In this document: piece by piece, positions 52,719 to 63,501 of the stretch
Layout: the number at the start of each line of letters is the position of its first letter
How positions within the stretch are numbered: position 1 is the stretch's first letter
Assembly (NCBI RefSeq): GCF_946892675.1
Contig: NZ_CAMPOV010000001.1
Coordinates: 2,392,033 to 2,456,032, forward strand
Reading direction: 5' to 3'
DNA: 64,000 bases
DNA from: Arthrobacter sp. Marseille-P9274
GTDB taxonomy: Bacteria > Actinomycetota > Actinomycetes > Actinomycetales > Micrococcaceae
Translations under genes and position numbers: made by a program
The notes under the pieces: generated by a model
The model's database searches: none
What the model was told of the DNA's origin: nothing
Seen by the model: the letters and a program-made list of their open reading frames with translations, nothing else

Positions 52719-53176
52719 TGGCCTTCCCCTCTCACCAGGATGGACGACGTCGTGGTGGCGATCCCCTCGCCCTCCGCGGTGCTGATCTCCGCCCGGGTGG
52801 TGATCATCGCACCGCCGCCCATGGACCGCACCTGGTCCACGTGGAGTTCGGCCACGAGCTCGTCGCCGGCGACAATGGGCCGGTGGTGCACGAATCGCTG
52901 GTCTGCGTGGACCACGCGGGAGAAATCGATCCCGGCCTCGGGGTCCTCGATCAGCTGGGCGTCCGCGCGCTGCGCCACGATGATGGCGAAGGTCGGCGGT
53001 GCCACCAGGTCCTTGTAGCCGAGCTCACGGGCCGCTTCGACGTCGTAGTGGGCCGGATGTGTCGCTTTGACCGCGCGGGCGAACTCGCGGATCTTCTCGC
53101 GGCCAACGCTGTAGGCATCGCCGGCGGGATAGACGCGGCCGGCGAGCTCGGGGTTGACCCCCTTCTGCTCTGTCAT
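52715..53176 (-). CDS. MaoC/FAS1-like dehydratase N-terminal-type protein (HadA-like)
   Basis: A 153-residue hotdog protein lacking the catalytic D-H motif and carrying the N-terminal dehydratase features APPTFAIIVAQ and the VHADQRFVHHRPIVAGDEL block. Such HadA subunits bind substrate and pair with a catalytic HadB. AGGAG precedes the ATG at 53176. Coupled to hadB. Confidence 0.87.
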   Translation of the reverse strand: MTEQKGVNPELAGRVYPAGDAYSVGREKIREFARAVKATHPAHYDVEAARELGYKDLVAPPTFAIIVAQRADAQLIEDPEAGIDFSRVVHADQRFVHHRPIVAGDELVAELHVDQVRSMGGGAMITTRAEISTAEGEGIATTTSSILVRGEGQ

Positions 53177-53265
53177 GGAACTCCTTTGAGCGGGCGGAAA
53201 CAAGCTTGGACAAGCCTAGTGCAGCGGCAGCGGGGAAGCCGCACGGGGCAGCGGCACCGGAGGGG

Positions 53266-53505
53266 TCAGCTGCCCCTGCCGGACCGCGCGGCCGCCACGC
53301 GGGCGCGGGCGTCCCTGGCACGGACCACGAGGCCGGCGAGGTGGGTCAGCAGCCCGGTGATGATGAAGGCCAGCGCGACCCATGTCAGCGGCTGCACGCT
53401 GGCGACAGCGGCAACGATGGACAGCAGGATGCCGGCACCGATGAGGACCATGGCGGAGATGACCAGTTTGCGGTACAGCGGCGAGCCAAGATCCCATGGG
53501 TTCAT
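53266..53505 (-). CDS. Small two-TM membrane protein
   Basis: A 79-residue protein with two membrane segments (LVISAMVLIGAGILLSIVAA and WVALAFIITGLLTHLAGLVV) and an arginine/alanine-rich C-terminal tail. No family recognised. It stands between hadA and the DJ-1 gene on the same strand with an upstream terminator, so it has its own promoter. Function unknown. Confidence 0.65.
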   Translation of the reverse strand: MNPWDLGSPLYRKLVISAMVLIGAGILLSIVAAVASVQPLTWVALAFIITGLLTHLAGLVVRARDARARVAAARSGRGS

Positions 53506-53573
53506 GCTCCAAGGTTATCGGTTGGAGGCGCAGATCCCTCAACCGGGCCGGCGCTCCCCTGCCGCGGCACAAG

Positions 53574-53607
53574 GACGCCGGGACCCGCGCAAGGCGGTCC
53601 CGGCGTC
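53574..53607 (-). terminator. Terminator after the DJ-1/PfpI gene
   Basis: Arms GACGCCGGGACC (53574-53585) and GGTCCCGGCGTC (53596-53607), loop of 10 nt, 17 nt after the stop. Confidence 0.8.
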
Positions 53608-53623
53608 GTTGTCTACGGTCTGG

Positions 53624-54190
53624 TCAGGCGGTTTGCCCGCCGTGCTTGCCCTCGGCGACTTCCTCGATGAGCTTGGCGTTGAACGCCTCCAGGTCGCCCG
53701 GGTTGCGGCTCGTCACGAGGCCCTGGTCCACGACGACTTCCTCGTCCACCCACGTCGCGCCGGCGTTCTTCAGGTCGGTGGCGAGCGTGTGGTACGAGGT
53801 CAGCTTCCGCCCGCCGGTAACGCCGGCTTCGATCAGGATCCACGGACCGTGGCAGATCGAGGCCACGGGCTTACCGCTCTCAAAGAAGGCCCGGGTGAAG
53901 TCCACGGCGGCCTTCTCGACCCGCAAGTGGTCGGCGTTGACGACGCCGCCGGGAATGACGAGCGCATCGTAGTCGGCTGCGTTGGCAGCGTCGGCGGCCA
54001 CGTCAACGGGGAACTTGTCCGCCTTGTCCACGCCCTTGAAGCCCTGCAGTTCGCCCGCCTTCGGGGCGACCAGCACCGGTTCCGCACCGGCGTCCTTGAC
54101 CGCCTGCCACGGGCTGGTGAGTTCGACCTGCTCAAAGCCGTCCGTTAGCAGGAAGGCGATCTTCTTTCCGGAAATGCTCTGTTCAGCCAT
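53624..54190 (-). CDS. DJ-1/PfpI-family protein
   Basis: A 188-residue single-domain protein. The nucleophile elbow cysteine is in VASICHGPWIL with the neighbouring histidine; ALVIPGGVVNADHLR is the conserved loop. Family members include protein deglycases, chaperones and glyoxalases; the exact activity is not predictable. GGAGGAATC precedes the ATG. It is monocistronic with its own terminator. The YhbO/PfpI subgroup is most likely. Confidence 0.85.
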   Translation of the reverse strand: MAEQSISGKKIAFLLTDGFEQVELTSPWQAVKDAGAEPVLVAPKAGELQGFKGVDKADKFPVDVAADAANAADYDALVIPGGVVNADHLRVEKAAVDFTRAFFESGKPVASICHGPWILIEAGVTGGRKLTSYHTLATDLKNAGATWVDEEVVVDQGLVTSRNPGDLEAFNAKLIEEVAEGKHGGQTA

Positions 54191-54520
54191 GATTCCTCCA
54201 GTTCTTCGCAGAATCTTCGGGAGTTGCTCCCTCCCCCACGCTAACGAGGTCGCCCGGAACTAAGCAAGCTGACCTTTTTTGCAGCCGCACGCATTCCGAA
54301 AGCCATATTCTGAAAGCCATAGGGGCGGCCGTACGGTCCCGGCGTCCCGCCGGATCTCGATCCGGGACGGGCCTGCCCTTGCACGATAACGATCCGGCAC
54401 TGCCCCTGCCCTCGGCGCGCCCGGAGTGGGATGATCATCTCCCGGCTCTGCGGTATTGGCTCGATGCCGCTTCCCGAAGCCGGCCACCTATGCAGCACTC
54501 CCCGCTGGAAGGAGACTCCG
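54191..54520. other. 330-nt intergenic region
   Basis: Divergent spacer between the DJ-1 gene and the 128-residue unknown gene. The only structure I see is a 14-nt tandem repeat, TTCCGAAAGCCATA and TTCTGAAAGCCATA, at 54294-54321. No further gene is supported. Confidence 0.6.
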
Positions 54521-54907
54521 GTGCCCGATCCCAACCGCGAACACGCGCAGATCATGCGAGACCTGTCGATGCAGATGCTGACGACATTTCCTACGGCCTC
54601 CGTCTTTCACTGGCATGTCGTCGAGGACCCGAAGACGGACGAGCCGCATGCCTATATAACCATGCTGCTGGACCACGAGGGCGGCCGCCTCGACGAACTG
54701 TTCCCGCCGGGGAAAGTTGACTGGATGGACTATGCGGAGCAGCAGATCGTCCGCCGCTACGAGCGGCAATTGGGCTGGGCCTGCAACGAACGCGATGCCT
54801 CCTACGTCTTCTCGGTGAAGGACGCCCGCGAAATCACGGACCCCGAGGGAACCTGCACCATCGATCCGGGCTATGAGAACCACCCGGGCCTGGAGTGGTT
54901 CCGGTAG
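54521..54907 (+). CDS. Protein of unknown function (128 aa)
   Basis: A 128-residue acidic, tryptophan-containing protein not recognised by me. The GTG at 54521 has GGAAGGAG seven bases upstream, which decides the start over a longer frame. Segments such as VFHWHVVEDPKTDEPHAYIT and DWMDYAEQQIVRRYERQLGW suggest a compact alpha/beta domain. No signal peptide or membrane segment. It precedes the MarR gene by 57 nt. Confidence 0.65.
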   Translation: MPDPNREHAQIMRDLSMQMLTTFPTASVFHWHVVEDPKTDEPHAYITMLLDHEGGRLDELFPPGKVDWMDYAEQQIVRRYERQLGWACNERDASYVFSVKDAREITDPEGTCTIDPGYENHPGLEWFR

Positions 54908-54964
54908 CGACAGCGACGGGCCGCCGCCCGGAAGCCGTACGGCGGGAGACCTTATCCTTGGGGG

Positions 54965-55438
54965 ATGGAAAACAATAAGCCAGGCACGCTGCTGGAGGGC
55001 GCCGTGGACCTCCGTCAGCTTGCCGTGGCCTTGATCGACATCTCCTCGGACGTACGCCGGAAATCCCATGAAGATGCCGGCGTTCCGCTGCTGCCCAACG
55101 GAATGGTGGACATCATGCGCGTCATCGAGGCCCACCCCGGCATCACTGTGGCCGAAGTCGCCGCCCGGCTAAACCGCCAGTTCAGCAACGTCAGCACGCA
55201 GCTTCGGGAACTCGTCGCCCGCGGCCTGGTGACCCGGATCCGCGATGCCGCGGACAAGCGCTACGTCACGCTGCACCCCACTCCGGAATCGCAACGCATC
55301 AGGACCCTGCTGGAAACGATGTGGGCCGACACCTTGGGAGCGGCTGCCGGCAAGCTGCGCCCTGAGGAGAAGGAGCAGATCGCCGCCAGCCTGCCGGCCC
55401 TGCAACGGCTGGCCGCGCTCATCGGAGAACCGGATTAA
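54965..55438 (+). CDS. MarR-family transcriptional regulator
   Basis: A 157-residue winged-helix regulator. The DNA-binding part covers IMRVIEAHPGITVAEVAARL and NRQFSNVSTQLRELVARGLV (about residues 44-84), then the RIRDAADKRYVTLHPT wing. It is followed by an MFS gene whose upstream region holds a strong palindrome, so it probably represses that transporter. TATCCT ends six bases before the ATG, suggesting a leaderless mRNA. Confidence 0.9.
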   Translation: MENNKPGTLLEGAVDLRQLAVALIDISSDVRRKSHEDAGVPLLPNGMVDIMRVIEAHPGITVAEVAARLNRQFSNVSTQLRELVARGLVTRIRDAADKRYVTLHPTPESQRIRTLLETMWADTLGAAAGKLRPEEKEQIAASLPALQRLAALIGEPD

Positions 55439-55474
55439 GCTCACATCCCGGCGGTACCCCCTTTTTTCGCAAAC

Positions 55475-55498
55475 AATTATACTTTTGTAAGTATTATT
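55475..55498. promoter_or_regulatory. Candidate MarR operator
   Basis: AATTATACTT and AAGTATTATT are inverted repeats (9 of 10 positions pair) around TTGT, in an AT-rich island that stands out from the GC-rich surroundings. It lies between marR and the MFS gene, 40 nt before the MFS ATG. Confidence 0.7.
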
Positions 55499-55537
55499 TA
55501 CGCTCAAACTGAATCCCCCCGACCAGAAAAGGTATCC

Positions 55538-57013
55538 ATGAAGAACGCGCTGGAAGAGAGCACTCCGCCCGGAGAGGTCGCCGCGGCCGAATCCGTTGAA
55601 CCCGAGAGGGTCCCACCCAAGCGGATTGCCGCGGTGATCACCGCGCTGGTGCTGTCGGCACTGATCATGATTCTCAACGAGACGGTGCTGACCGTCGCGC
55701 TGCCAAACCTCATGGCGGACCTGGCCATCGAGGCCACCACCGCACAGTGGCTGACCACCGGCTTCATGCTCACCATGGCCGTGGTGATCCCAACCACCGG
55801 CTTCATGCTGCAGCGTTTCACGACGCGCAGCCTCTTTGTCTGGGCCCTGCTGCTGTTCATCGCCGGCACCGCGCTGGCGGCCATTGCCCCGACCTTCGCC
55901 GTGCTGTTGATCGGCCGCATCGTCCAGGCAGGCGGCACGGCCATCATCCTGCCGCTGCTGATGACCACCACCCTGACCTCCGTCCCGGTCCAGCACCGCG
56001 GCACCGTCATGGGCCTGAACTCCGTGGTCATCTCGGTAGCACCGGCCATCGGCCCCACCCTCTCCGGAGCCATCATTAACTCCATGAGCTGGCGCTGGGT
56101 CTTCGGCTTGATGGTGCCGGTTGCCATCATCGTGTTCCTCTTCGGCATCTTCGCCATCAAGACCGGCAAGGAGACCCGCAAGGCTCCCCTGGACGTCCCC
56201 TCGGTCATCCTCTCCGCCTTTGCCTTCGGCGGTATCGTCTACGCGCTGTCCTCCATCGCCGACCTGCTGGACGGCGCCTGGTCGCCGATCGTCGCGCTGG
56301 TTGTCGGCGTCGCGGCCCTGGTGCTGTTCGTCAACCGCCAGCGCGCCCTCCGCAAGACCGAGTCCGATCTGCTGGACCTGCGCCCCTTCAAGGTGCGCAA
56401 CTTCCGCATCTCCGTGATCATCGTCATGATCGCGATGGCGACCATGCTCGGCACCGTCATGGTGATGCCGATCTTCATGCAGAACGGCATGGGTCTGGAC
56501 ACCCTGACCATCGGCCTGGCCCTGCTGCCCGGCGGCCTGATCCAGGGCATCATCTCTCCGGTTGTCGGACGCGTCTACGACAAGGTCGGCCCGCGGCCGA
56601 TCGTCATCCCGGGCGCCCTCCTGCTCTGCGGCGGGCAGTGGCTGCTGGGCAGCGTCCACGTGGACACCCCGGTCGGCATGATCGTCGCCTTCCACACGGT
56701 GTTCTGCATCGGCATGGCAATGCTCATGACCCCGCTGATGACCGTCGCACTCGGCTCGCTGCCGCGTGAGCAGTACGGCCACGGCAGCGCCATCATGAAC
56801 ACGCTGCAGCAGCTGGCCGGCGCCGCCGGTACCGCCATCCTTATCGCGGCCATGACCATCGGGACGACCATGGCGGCCTCCAGCGGCATCGCCGGCAACG
56901 TTGCCCTGGTCGACGGCGTCCGCCTCGCCTTCACCGTAGGCGGCGTCCTCGGCCTCGTCGCCATCGTGTTCGCGCCGATGGTGCGCCGCCTCAAGGAAAA
57001 CACGGACCACTAG
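55538..57013 (+). CDS. MDR-type MFS transporter, DHA2 family
   Basis: A 491-residue membrane protein with about 14 segments. Motifs include LNETVLTVALPNLMADL (first helix, typical of EmrB/QacA relatives), TTGFMLTMAVVIPTTGF and the SVVISVAPAIGPTLSGAI antiporter motif C region. It probably exports toxic organic compounds; the substrate is unknown. It is paired with the MarR regulator and has the operator palindrome in its promoter. Confidence 0.9.
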   Translation: MKNALEESTPPGEVAAAESVEPERVPPKRIAAVITALVLSALIMILNETVLTVALPNLMADLAIEATTAQWLTTGFMLTMAVVIPTTGFMLQRFTTRSLFVWALLLFIAGTALAAIAPTFAVLLIGRIVQAGGTAIILPLLMTTTLTSVPVQHRGTVMGLNSVVISVAPAIGPTLSGAIINSMSWRWVFGLMVPVAIIVFLFGIFAIKTGKETRKAPLDVPSVILSAFAFGGIVYALSSIADLLDGAWSPIVALVVGVAALVLFVNRQRALRKTESDLLDLRPFKVRNFRISVIIVMIAMATMLGTVMVMPIFMQNGMGLDTLTIGLALLPGGLIQGIISPVVGRVYDKVGPRPIVIPGALLLCGGQWLLGSVHVDTPVGMIVAFHTVFCIGMAMLMTPLMTVALGSLPREQYGHGSAIMNTLQQLAGAAGTAILIAAMTIGTTMAASSGIAGNVALVDGVRLAFTVGGVLGLVAIVFAPMVRRLKENTDH

Positions 57014-57040
57014 GTTCGGCCCGGAGCCAACTGAAAACAA

Positions 57041-57078
57041 AGGAAGCCGGCCATCCCCGCGGGGACGGTCGGCTTCCT
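57041..57078 (+). terminator. Terminator after the MFS gene
   Basis: A stem of about 17 bp with two mismatches (AGGAAGCCG/CGGCTTCCT outer, TCCCC/GGGGA inner), 28 nt after the stop. Confidence 0.8.
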
Positions 57079-57195
57079 TCGCTCCGGGAGGGTGCACCGG
57101 GCGGGTCGAAACCGGCCCGGTGCCCCCTAAGTTCCGTTGGTTCCTGATCGGCCGGCGGAGAGCCTCCTGCGGCTGCTGAGGCGGCGGAAACGACA

Positions 57196-57237
57196 AAAGG
57201 CAGGTCCTGCGGCTGAACTAGCCGCTGACCTGCCTTT
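57196..57237 (-). terminator. Terminator downstream of tRNA-Met
   Basis: Outer stem AAAGGCAGGTC/GACCTGCCTTT with an inner GCGGCT/AGCCGC hairpin, 7 nt past the 3' end of the tRNA. Confidence 0.75.
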
Positions 57238-57243
57238 CCTTTG

Positions 57244-57317
57244 TAGCGGTGCCGGGACTCGATCCCGGGACCTCACGATTATGAGTCGTGCGCTCTAACC
57301 AGCTGAGCTACACCGCC
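57244..57317 (-). tRNA. tRNA-Met (anticodon CAT, elongator type)
   Basis: A 74-nt cloverleaf: GGCGGTG at the 5' end pairs with CACCGCT, discriminator A; anticodon loop ACTCATAAT with CAT; D arm TAGCTCAGCTGGTTAGAGC. The sequence matches elongator tRNA-Met more than tRNA-Ile2 or initiator. It follows tRNA-Thr on the same strand. Confidence 0.92.
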
Positions 57318-57375
57318 ACGAATGGGAACGCCCGCGCTGCGCCTTTTCGACACAGACGCGGGCTCCGCCATTCCG

Positions 57376-57447
57376 AGCCCCCCACCGGAATCGATCCGGT
57401 GACCTCGTTCTTACCAAGAACGCGCTCTACCACTGAGCTAGGGGGGC
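57376..57447 (-). tRNA. tRNA-Thr (anticodon GGT)
   Basis: A 72-nt cloverleaf: GCCCCCC pairs with GGGGGGC, discriminator T; anticodon loop TCTTGGTAAG with GGT. It precedes tRNA-Met by 58 nt. A -10 TAATGT (57459-57464) lies 11 nt upstream of its 5' end and TTTCAC (57483-57488) is a possible -35. Confidence 0.95.
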
Positions 57448-57458
57448 AACGGAGAAAT

Positions 57459-57464
57459 ACATTA
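57459..57464 (-). promoter_or_regulatory. -10 box of the tRNA-Thr/tRNA-Met unit
   Basis: TAATGT 11 nt before the first base of tRNA-Thr, with TTTCAC 18 nt further upstream. Confidence 0.55.
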
Positions 57465-57497
57465 CCAGCAGATTCGGCCAGAGTGAAATCAAAATGA

Positions 57498-57529
57498 CCG
57501 GTTTGTGTCCAGTCCCACATAAACCGGTC
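57498..57529. other. Hairpin in the tRNA-Thr/helicase spacer
   Basis: Arms ACCGGTTT and AAACCGGT enclose a 16-nt loop. It lies between the helicase terminator and the tRNA promoter; role unclear. Confidence 0.4.
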
Positions 57530-57655
57530 TCCGCCACGGTTTTTGAGGCCGACGGGCGCCACGGAGAGGCTCCTCGATCCGCGCCAGACGGGGCCGTTCC
57601 GGGTTGGCAGTCCTGGTGGCCGGGCCGGGAACGCAGTGAGTTTGCGCACAAAAGC

Positions 57656-57694
57656 GGGAGGCACCCGCAGCCTGCCTGGCTGCGGGTGCCTCCC
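57656..57694 (-). terminator. Terminator after the DEAD-box helicase
   Basis: A perfect 17-bp stem (57656-57672 with 57678-57694) and loop TGCCT, 33 nt after the stop. The inner 14 bp of both arms are identical to those of the rplA terminator split by the IS element. Confidence 0.85.
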
Positions 57695-57727
57695 GGAAGG
57701 GGTCAGCTGGGGTGCTGAGCCTTGTTC

Positions 57728-59650
57728 TTAGTAATTGCTGTGCCGCGGCTTGCGAGCACCGGCGCCGTGCCCGAAGCGGGACTCCCCGCGGTCGCCACGG
57801 TCCTTGCCGAAGCTACGCTCGCCGTCGTACTTCTTTTTGTAACCGCCGCGGTCGCCGTCGAACTTCTTCTTGAAACCGCCACGCTCGCCGTAGCCGCCGC
57901 GGCTGCCCCCGAAATCATCACGGTCGCGGCGCGGCTTGCGGCCGCTGTCGAGCTCGAGGTGGATCAGCTCGCCGCCGATGCGGGTCTTGGACAGCGCGCG
58001 CAGCTGGTCCTGGGACAGGTCGGCGGGCAGTTCGACCAGCGAGTGGTCGCTGCGGATGTCGATGCCGCCGATCTGGGCGGAGGTCAGGCCGCCCTCGTTC
58101 GCCAAGGCGCCGACGATCGAGCCGGGCATGACCCGCTGCCGGCGGCCAACGGCGATCCGGTAGGTGGCATTGCCCTCGGTCAGCGCGCGGCTGGGTCCGC
58201 GGGAGTTCATTGCATCGCGTCCGCCGCCGGCGCGCTCGCGCTGGCCCTTCGGCGCCTCGGGCAGGTCCTGCACCAGGAGCGGACGTCCGCCCTGCGCCAT
58301 GACGGCCAGGGCCGCGGCGATCTCGGCGGCCGGCACGTCGTGCTCGGCCTCGTAGTTCGCGATCAGGTCGCGGAAGATCGAGACGTCCTCGGAGGCGAGG
58401 GTTTCGGTGATCTTTTCCGCGAACTTGTTCATCCGCAGGTTGTTGATGGTCTCAGCGGAGGGCAGGTGCATCTGCTCGACCGGCTGGCGGGTGGCCTTTT
58501 CGATGGCCCGCAGCAGGTACTTCTCGCGCGGGGTCATGAACAGGATGGCGTCGCCGGAACGGCCGGCGCGGCCGGTACGTCCGATGCGGTGCACGTAGGA
58601 CTCGGTGTCGTGCGGGATGTCGAAGTTGACGACCAGGGAGATGCGCTCGACGTCCAGGCCGCGGGCCGCGACGTCGGTGGCGACCAGGATGTCGATCTTG
58701 CCGTCGCGCAGTGCCTCGACGGTACGCTCACGCTGCTGCTGGGGGATGTCGCCGTTGATGGCGGCGGCCCGGTAGCCGCGTGCCTTGAGCTTGTCGGCCA
58801 GGTCCTCGGTAGCCATCTTGGTCCGCACGAAGGCGATCACGCCGTCGAAATCCTCGGCTTCGAGGATGCGAGTCATGGCGTCCAGCTTGTGCGGGCCCAT
58901 GACCTGCAGGTAGCGCTGGCGGGTGTTGATGCCCGTGGTGGTCTTCGCCTTGACCGTGATCTCGGCCGGATCCTTCAGGTACTTCTTGGCGATCCGGCGG
59001 ATGGCGCTGGGCATGGTGGCCGAGAAGAGGGCAACCTGCTTCTCCTCCGGGGTCTTCGAGAGGATCTGGTCCACCTCTTCGGCGAAGCCCATGCGCAGCA
59101 TTTCGTCCGCCTCGTCCAGCACCATGTACTGCAGCTCGGACAGGTCCAGCGAACCCTTTTCGATGTGGTCGATGACGCGGCCCGGCGTACCGACGACGAC
59201 CTGTGCGCCGCGGCGCAGGCCGGCCAGCTGCGGGCCGTAGGCGGAGCCGCCATAGACCGGAAGAACGGTGAAGTCCTCCATGTGGGCGGCGTAGGAAGAG
59301 AAGGCCTCGGCGACCTGCAGCGCGAGTTCGCGGGTCGGCGCGAGCACCAGGATCTGGGTCTTCTTGGTGGCGGGCAGTTCGGCCATCCGGGACAGGGCCG
59401 GGATGGCGAAGGCGGCGGTCTTGCCGGTGCCGGTCTGGGCCAGGCCGACGACGTCGCGGCCTTCCAGCAGGACCGGAATGGTCGCGGCCTGGATCGGGGA
59501 CGGCTTCTCGTAGCCGACGTCGGTCAGGGCCGCCAGGACGCGGCCGTCGAGGCCGAAGTCGGTGAAGAGTACGGTTTCTTCCTGGGGTGCTGCCTCGACC
59601 GGCGCAGCGGCTTCGGTTTCGGACACGGTGGAAGTGGGATTTTCGGACAC
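57728..59650 (-). CDS. DEAD-box RNA helicase (DeaD/CsdA type)
   Basis: A 640-residue helicase. Motifs in order: FTDFGLDGRVLAALTDVGY (Q motif region), AQTGTGKT (I), PTRELALQV (Ia), DEAD (II), SAT (III), ARGLD (V) and HRIGRTGRAG (VI). A DbpA-like RNA-binding domain follows (YRIAVGRRQRVMPGSIVGAL, about 505-575) and the tail is rich in RGGY/KKK repeats. It unwinds structured RNA in ribosome assembly or cold adaptation. A very long 5' leader is present. AGGAACC precedes the ATG. Confidence 0.95.
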   Translation of the reverse strand: MSENPTSTVSETEAAAPVEAAPQEETVLFTDFGLDGRVLAALTDVGYEKPSPIQAATIPVLLEGRDVVGLAQTGTGKTAAFAIPALSRMAELPATKKTQILVLAPTRELALQVAEAFSSYAAHMEDFTVLPVYGGSAYGPQLAGLRRGAQVVVGTPGRVIDHIEKGSLDLSELQYMVLDEADEMLRMGFAEEVDQILSKTPEEKQVALFSATMPSAIRRIAKKYLKDPAEITVKAKTTTGINTRQRYLQVMGPHKLDAMTRILEAEDFDGVIAFVRTKMATEDLADKLKARGYRAAAINGDIPQQQRERTVEALRDGKIDILVATDVAARGLDVERISLVVNFDIPHDTESYVHRIGRTGRAGRSGDAILFMTPREKYLLRAIEKATRQPVEQMHLPSAETINNLRMNKFAEKITETLASEDVSIFRDLIANYEAEHDVPAAEIAAALAVMAQGGRPLLVQDLPEAPKGQRERAGGGRDAMNSRGPSRALTEGNATYRIAVGRRQRVMPGSIVGALANEGGLTSAQIGGIDIRSDHSLVELPADLSQDQLRALSKTRIGGELIHLELDSGRKPRRDRDDFGGSRGGYGERGGFKKKFDGDRGGYKKKYDGERSFGKDRGDRGESRFGHGAGARKPRHSNY

Positions 59651-60034
59651 GAAGGTTCCTCATTTTCATTTCGGGGAACGGAAGCCACGCAAAGCATGGC
59701 CGTCTCAAGGAGACGGCGACGTCCTGGGAGGCTCAATGACACAAGTCCGGCGCTGTTGCAATCCCGCGGCAGGACTTTCCGTCACAGCTGCTGGCCGCCT
59801 CCCGGCGGTCTGTATGACGCTTTCGACAGCCGGCGCTCCCAAAATGAAACTGTCCGCAGTAGCTGCGGACCCAACACACCAATCAGACGCGACGCGCCGA
59901 AATAAGGGAATACCGGAGTGGGGGATACATCCATTGTACGGTATCGGCGCCGCCCGCCGGTCCGCAGAGGTACGACGGCGGCGGTGAGCTTGGGCACAGC
60001 ATCATCCACTCCGCGGCGCTGATGTCCTTGGAGG
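59651..60034 (-). promoter_or_regulatory. Long leader of the helicase gene
   Basis: A 384-nt region without a gene. TACAAT at 59933-59938 is a good -10, which would give a leader of about 275 nt. A hairpin GCCGTCTC/GAGACGGC with loop AAG is at 59699-59717, about 50 nt before the ATG. Long structured leaders are common in cold-shock genes; that this one is regulatory is inference. Confidence 0.55.
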
Positions 60035-60561
60035 TCAGCCTGTCAGCGTCTCGAGGGTGTCCTCGGCCCATTCGATCCATGCGCGCTCGAACACGATTCC
60101 GGCTTCCAGCACGGCGAGCTGCAATTGCCGGTTACGGTCAGGTGGCCCGGGGTGGAAGGTCTGTTCCTTCAGGTCGAGGTAGGTCTCCAGCTGCCGGCGG
60201 TGGAGCTCCAGATGCCGGCGCAGCTCGGGGCCGATGTCCGGCGAGCCCAGGACGGCGGAGGCCCGTAGGCGGATCATCAGCTCCTCGCGCACCGGCCTCG
60301 GATCCTGCTGCCGTCCGGTCCAGTCCGCCAGTTCCGACCGGCCCGCCGGCAGGACCGCGTAGTCCTTGGCGCGGCCGCGGGAGGAGTCCCGGCCGGTGGA
60401 GCGGACCATGCCGTCCCGCTCCAGGCCGCCGAGTTCGCGGTAGATCTGCTGGTGCGTCGCCGGCCAGAAAAACCCGAAGGACCGGTCGAAGCGCCGCGCC
60501 AGCTCCGCCCCGGACCCGGGTTTTTCCAGCAGCGCCGTAAGGATGGCGTGGCGCAGCGACA

Positions 60562-60562
<1 letters not shown>
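60035..60562 (-). CDS. PadR-family transcriptional regulator
   Basis: A 175-residue regulator with an N-terminal winged helix (MSLRHAILTALLEKPGSGAE then FFWPATHQQIYRELGGLERDGMV) and a C-terminal helical Vir-like dimerisation part. The ATG shares one base with the fadH stop (TGATG), so the two are coupled and the regulator probably controls fadH or the operon itself. The effector is unknown. Confidence 0.87.
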
Positions 60563-63394
<2,832 letters not shown>

Positions 63395-63410
63395 AAGGCT
63401 AAGTCTATGT

Positions 63411-63460
63411 ACGACGACGGCCGCCCGCCTTTCGTGCGAAAGGCGGGCGGCCGTCGTCGT
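63411..63460 (-). terminator. Long terminator after the Cys/Met metabolism gene
   Basis: Arms at 63411-63434 and 63437-63460 are a perfect 24-bp inverted repeat, the longest in the window. It lies 41 nt after the stop at 63502 and ends 17 nt before the MOSC start; the MOSC -10 box lies just beyond. Confidence 0.85.
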
Positions 63461-63501
63461 TAGCCCTGGGGCCCGGAGTCTGCCCCCTCAGCGGCTCATG
63501 C

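Noticed and set aside
57244-57447. tRNA-Met/Thr as an integration site for a genomic island
   Set aside because: No integrase, no duplicated tRNA 3' end and no phage genes nearby.
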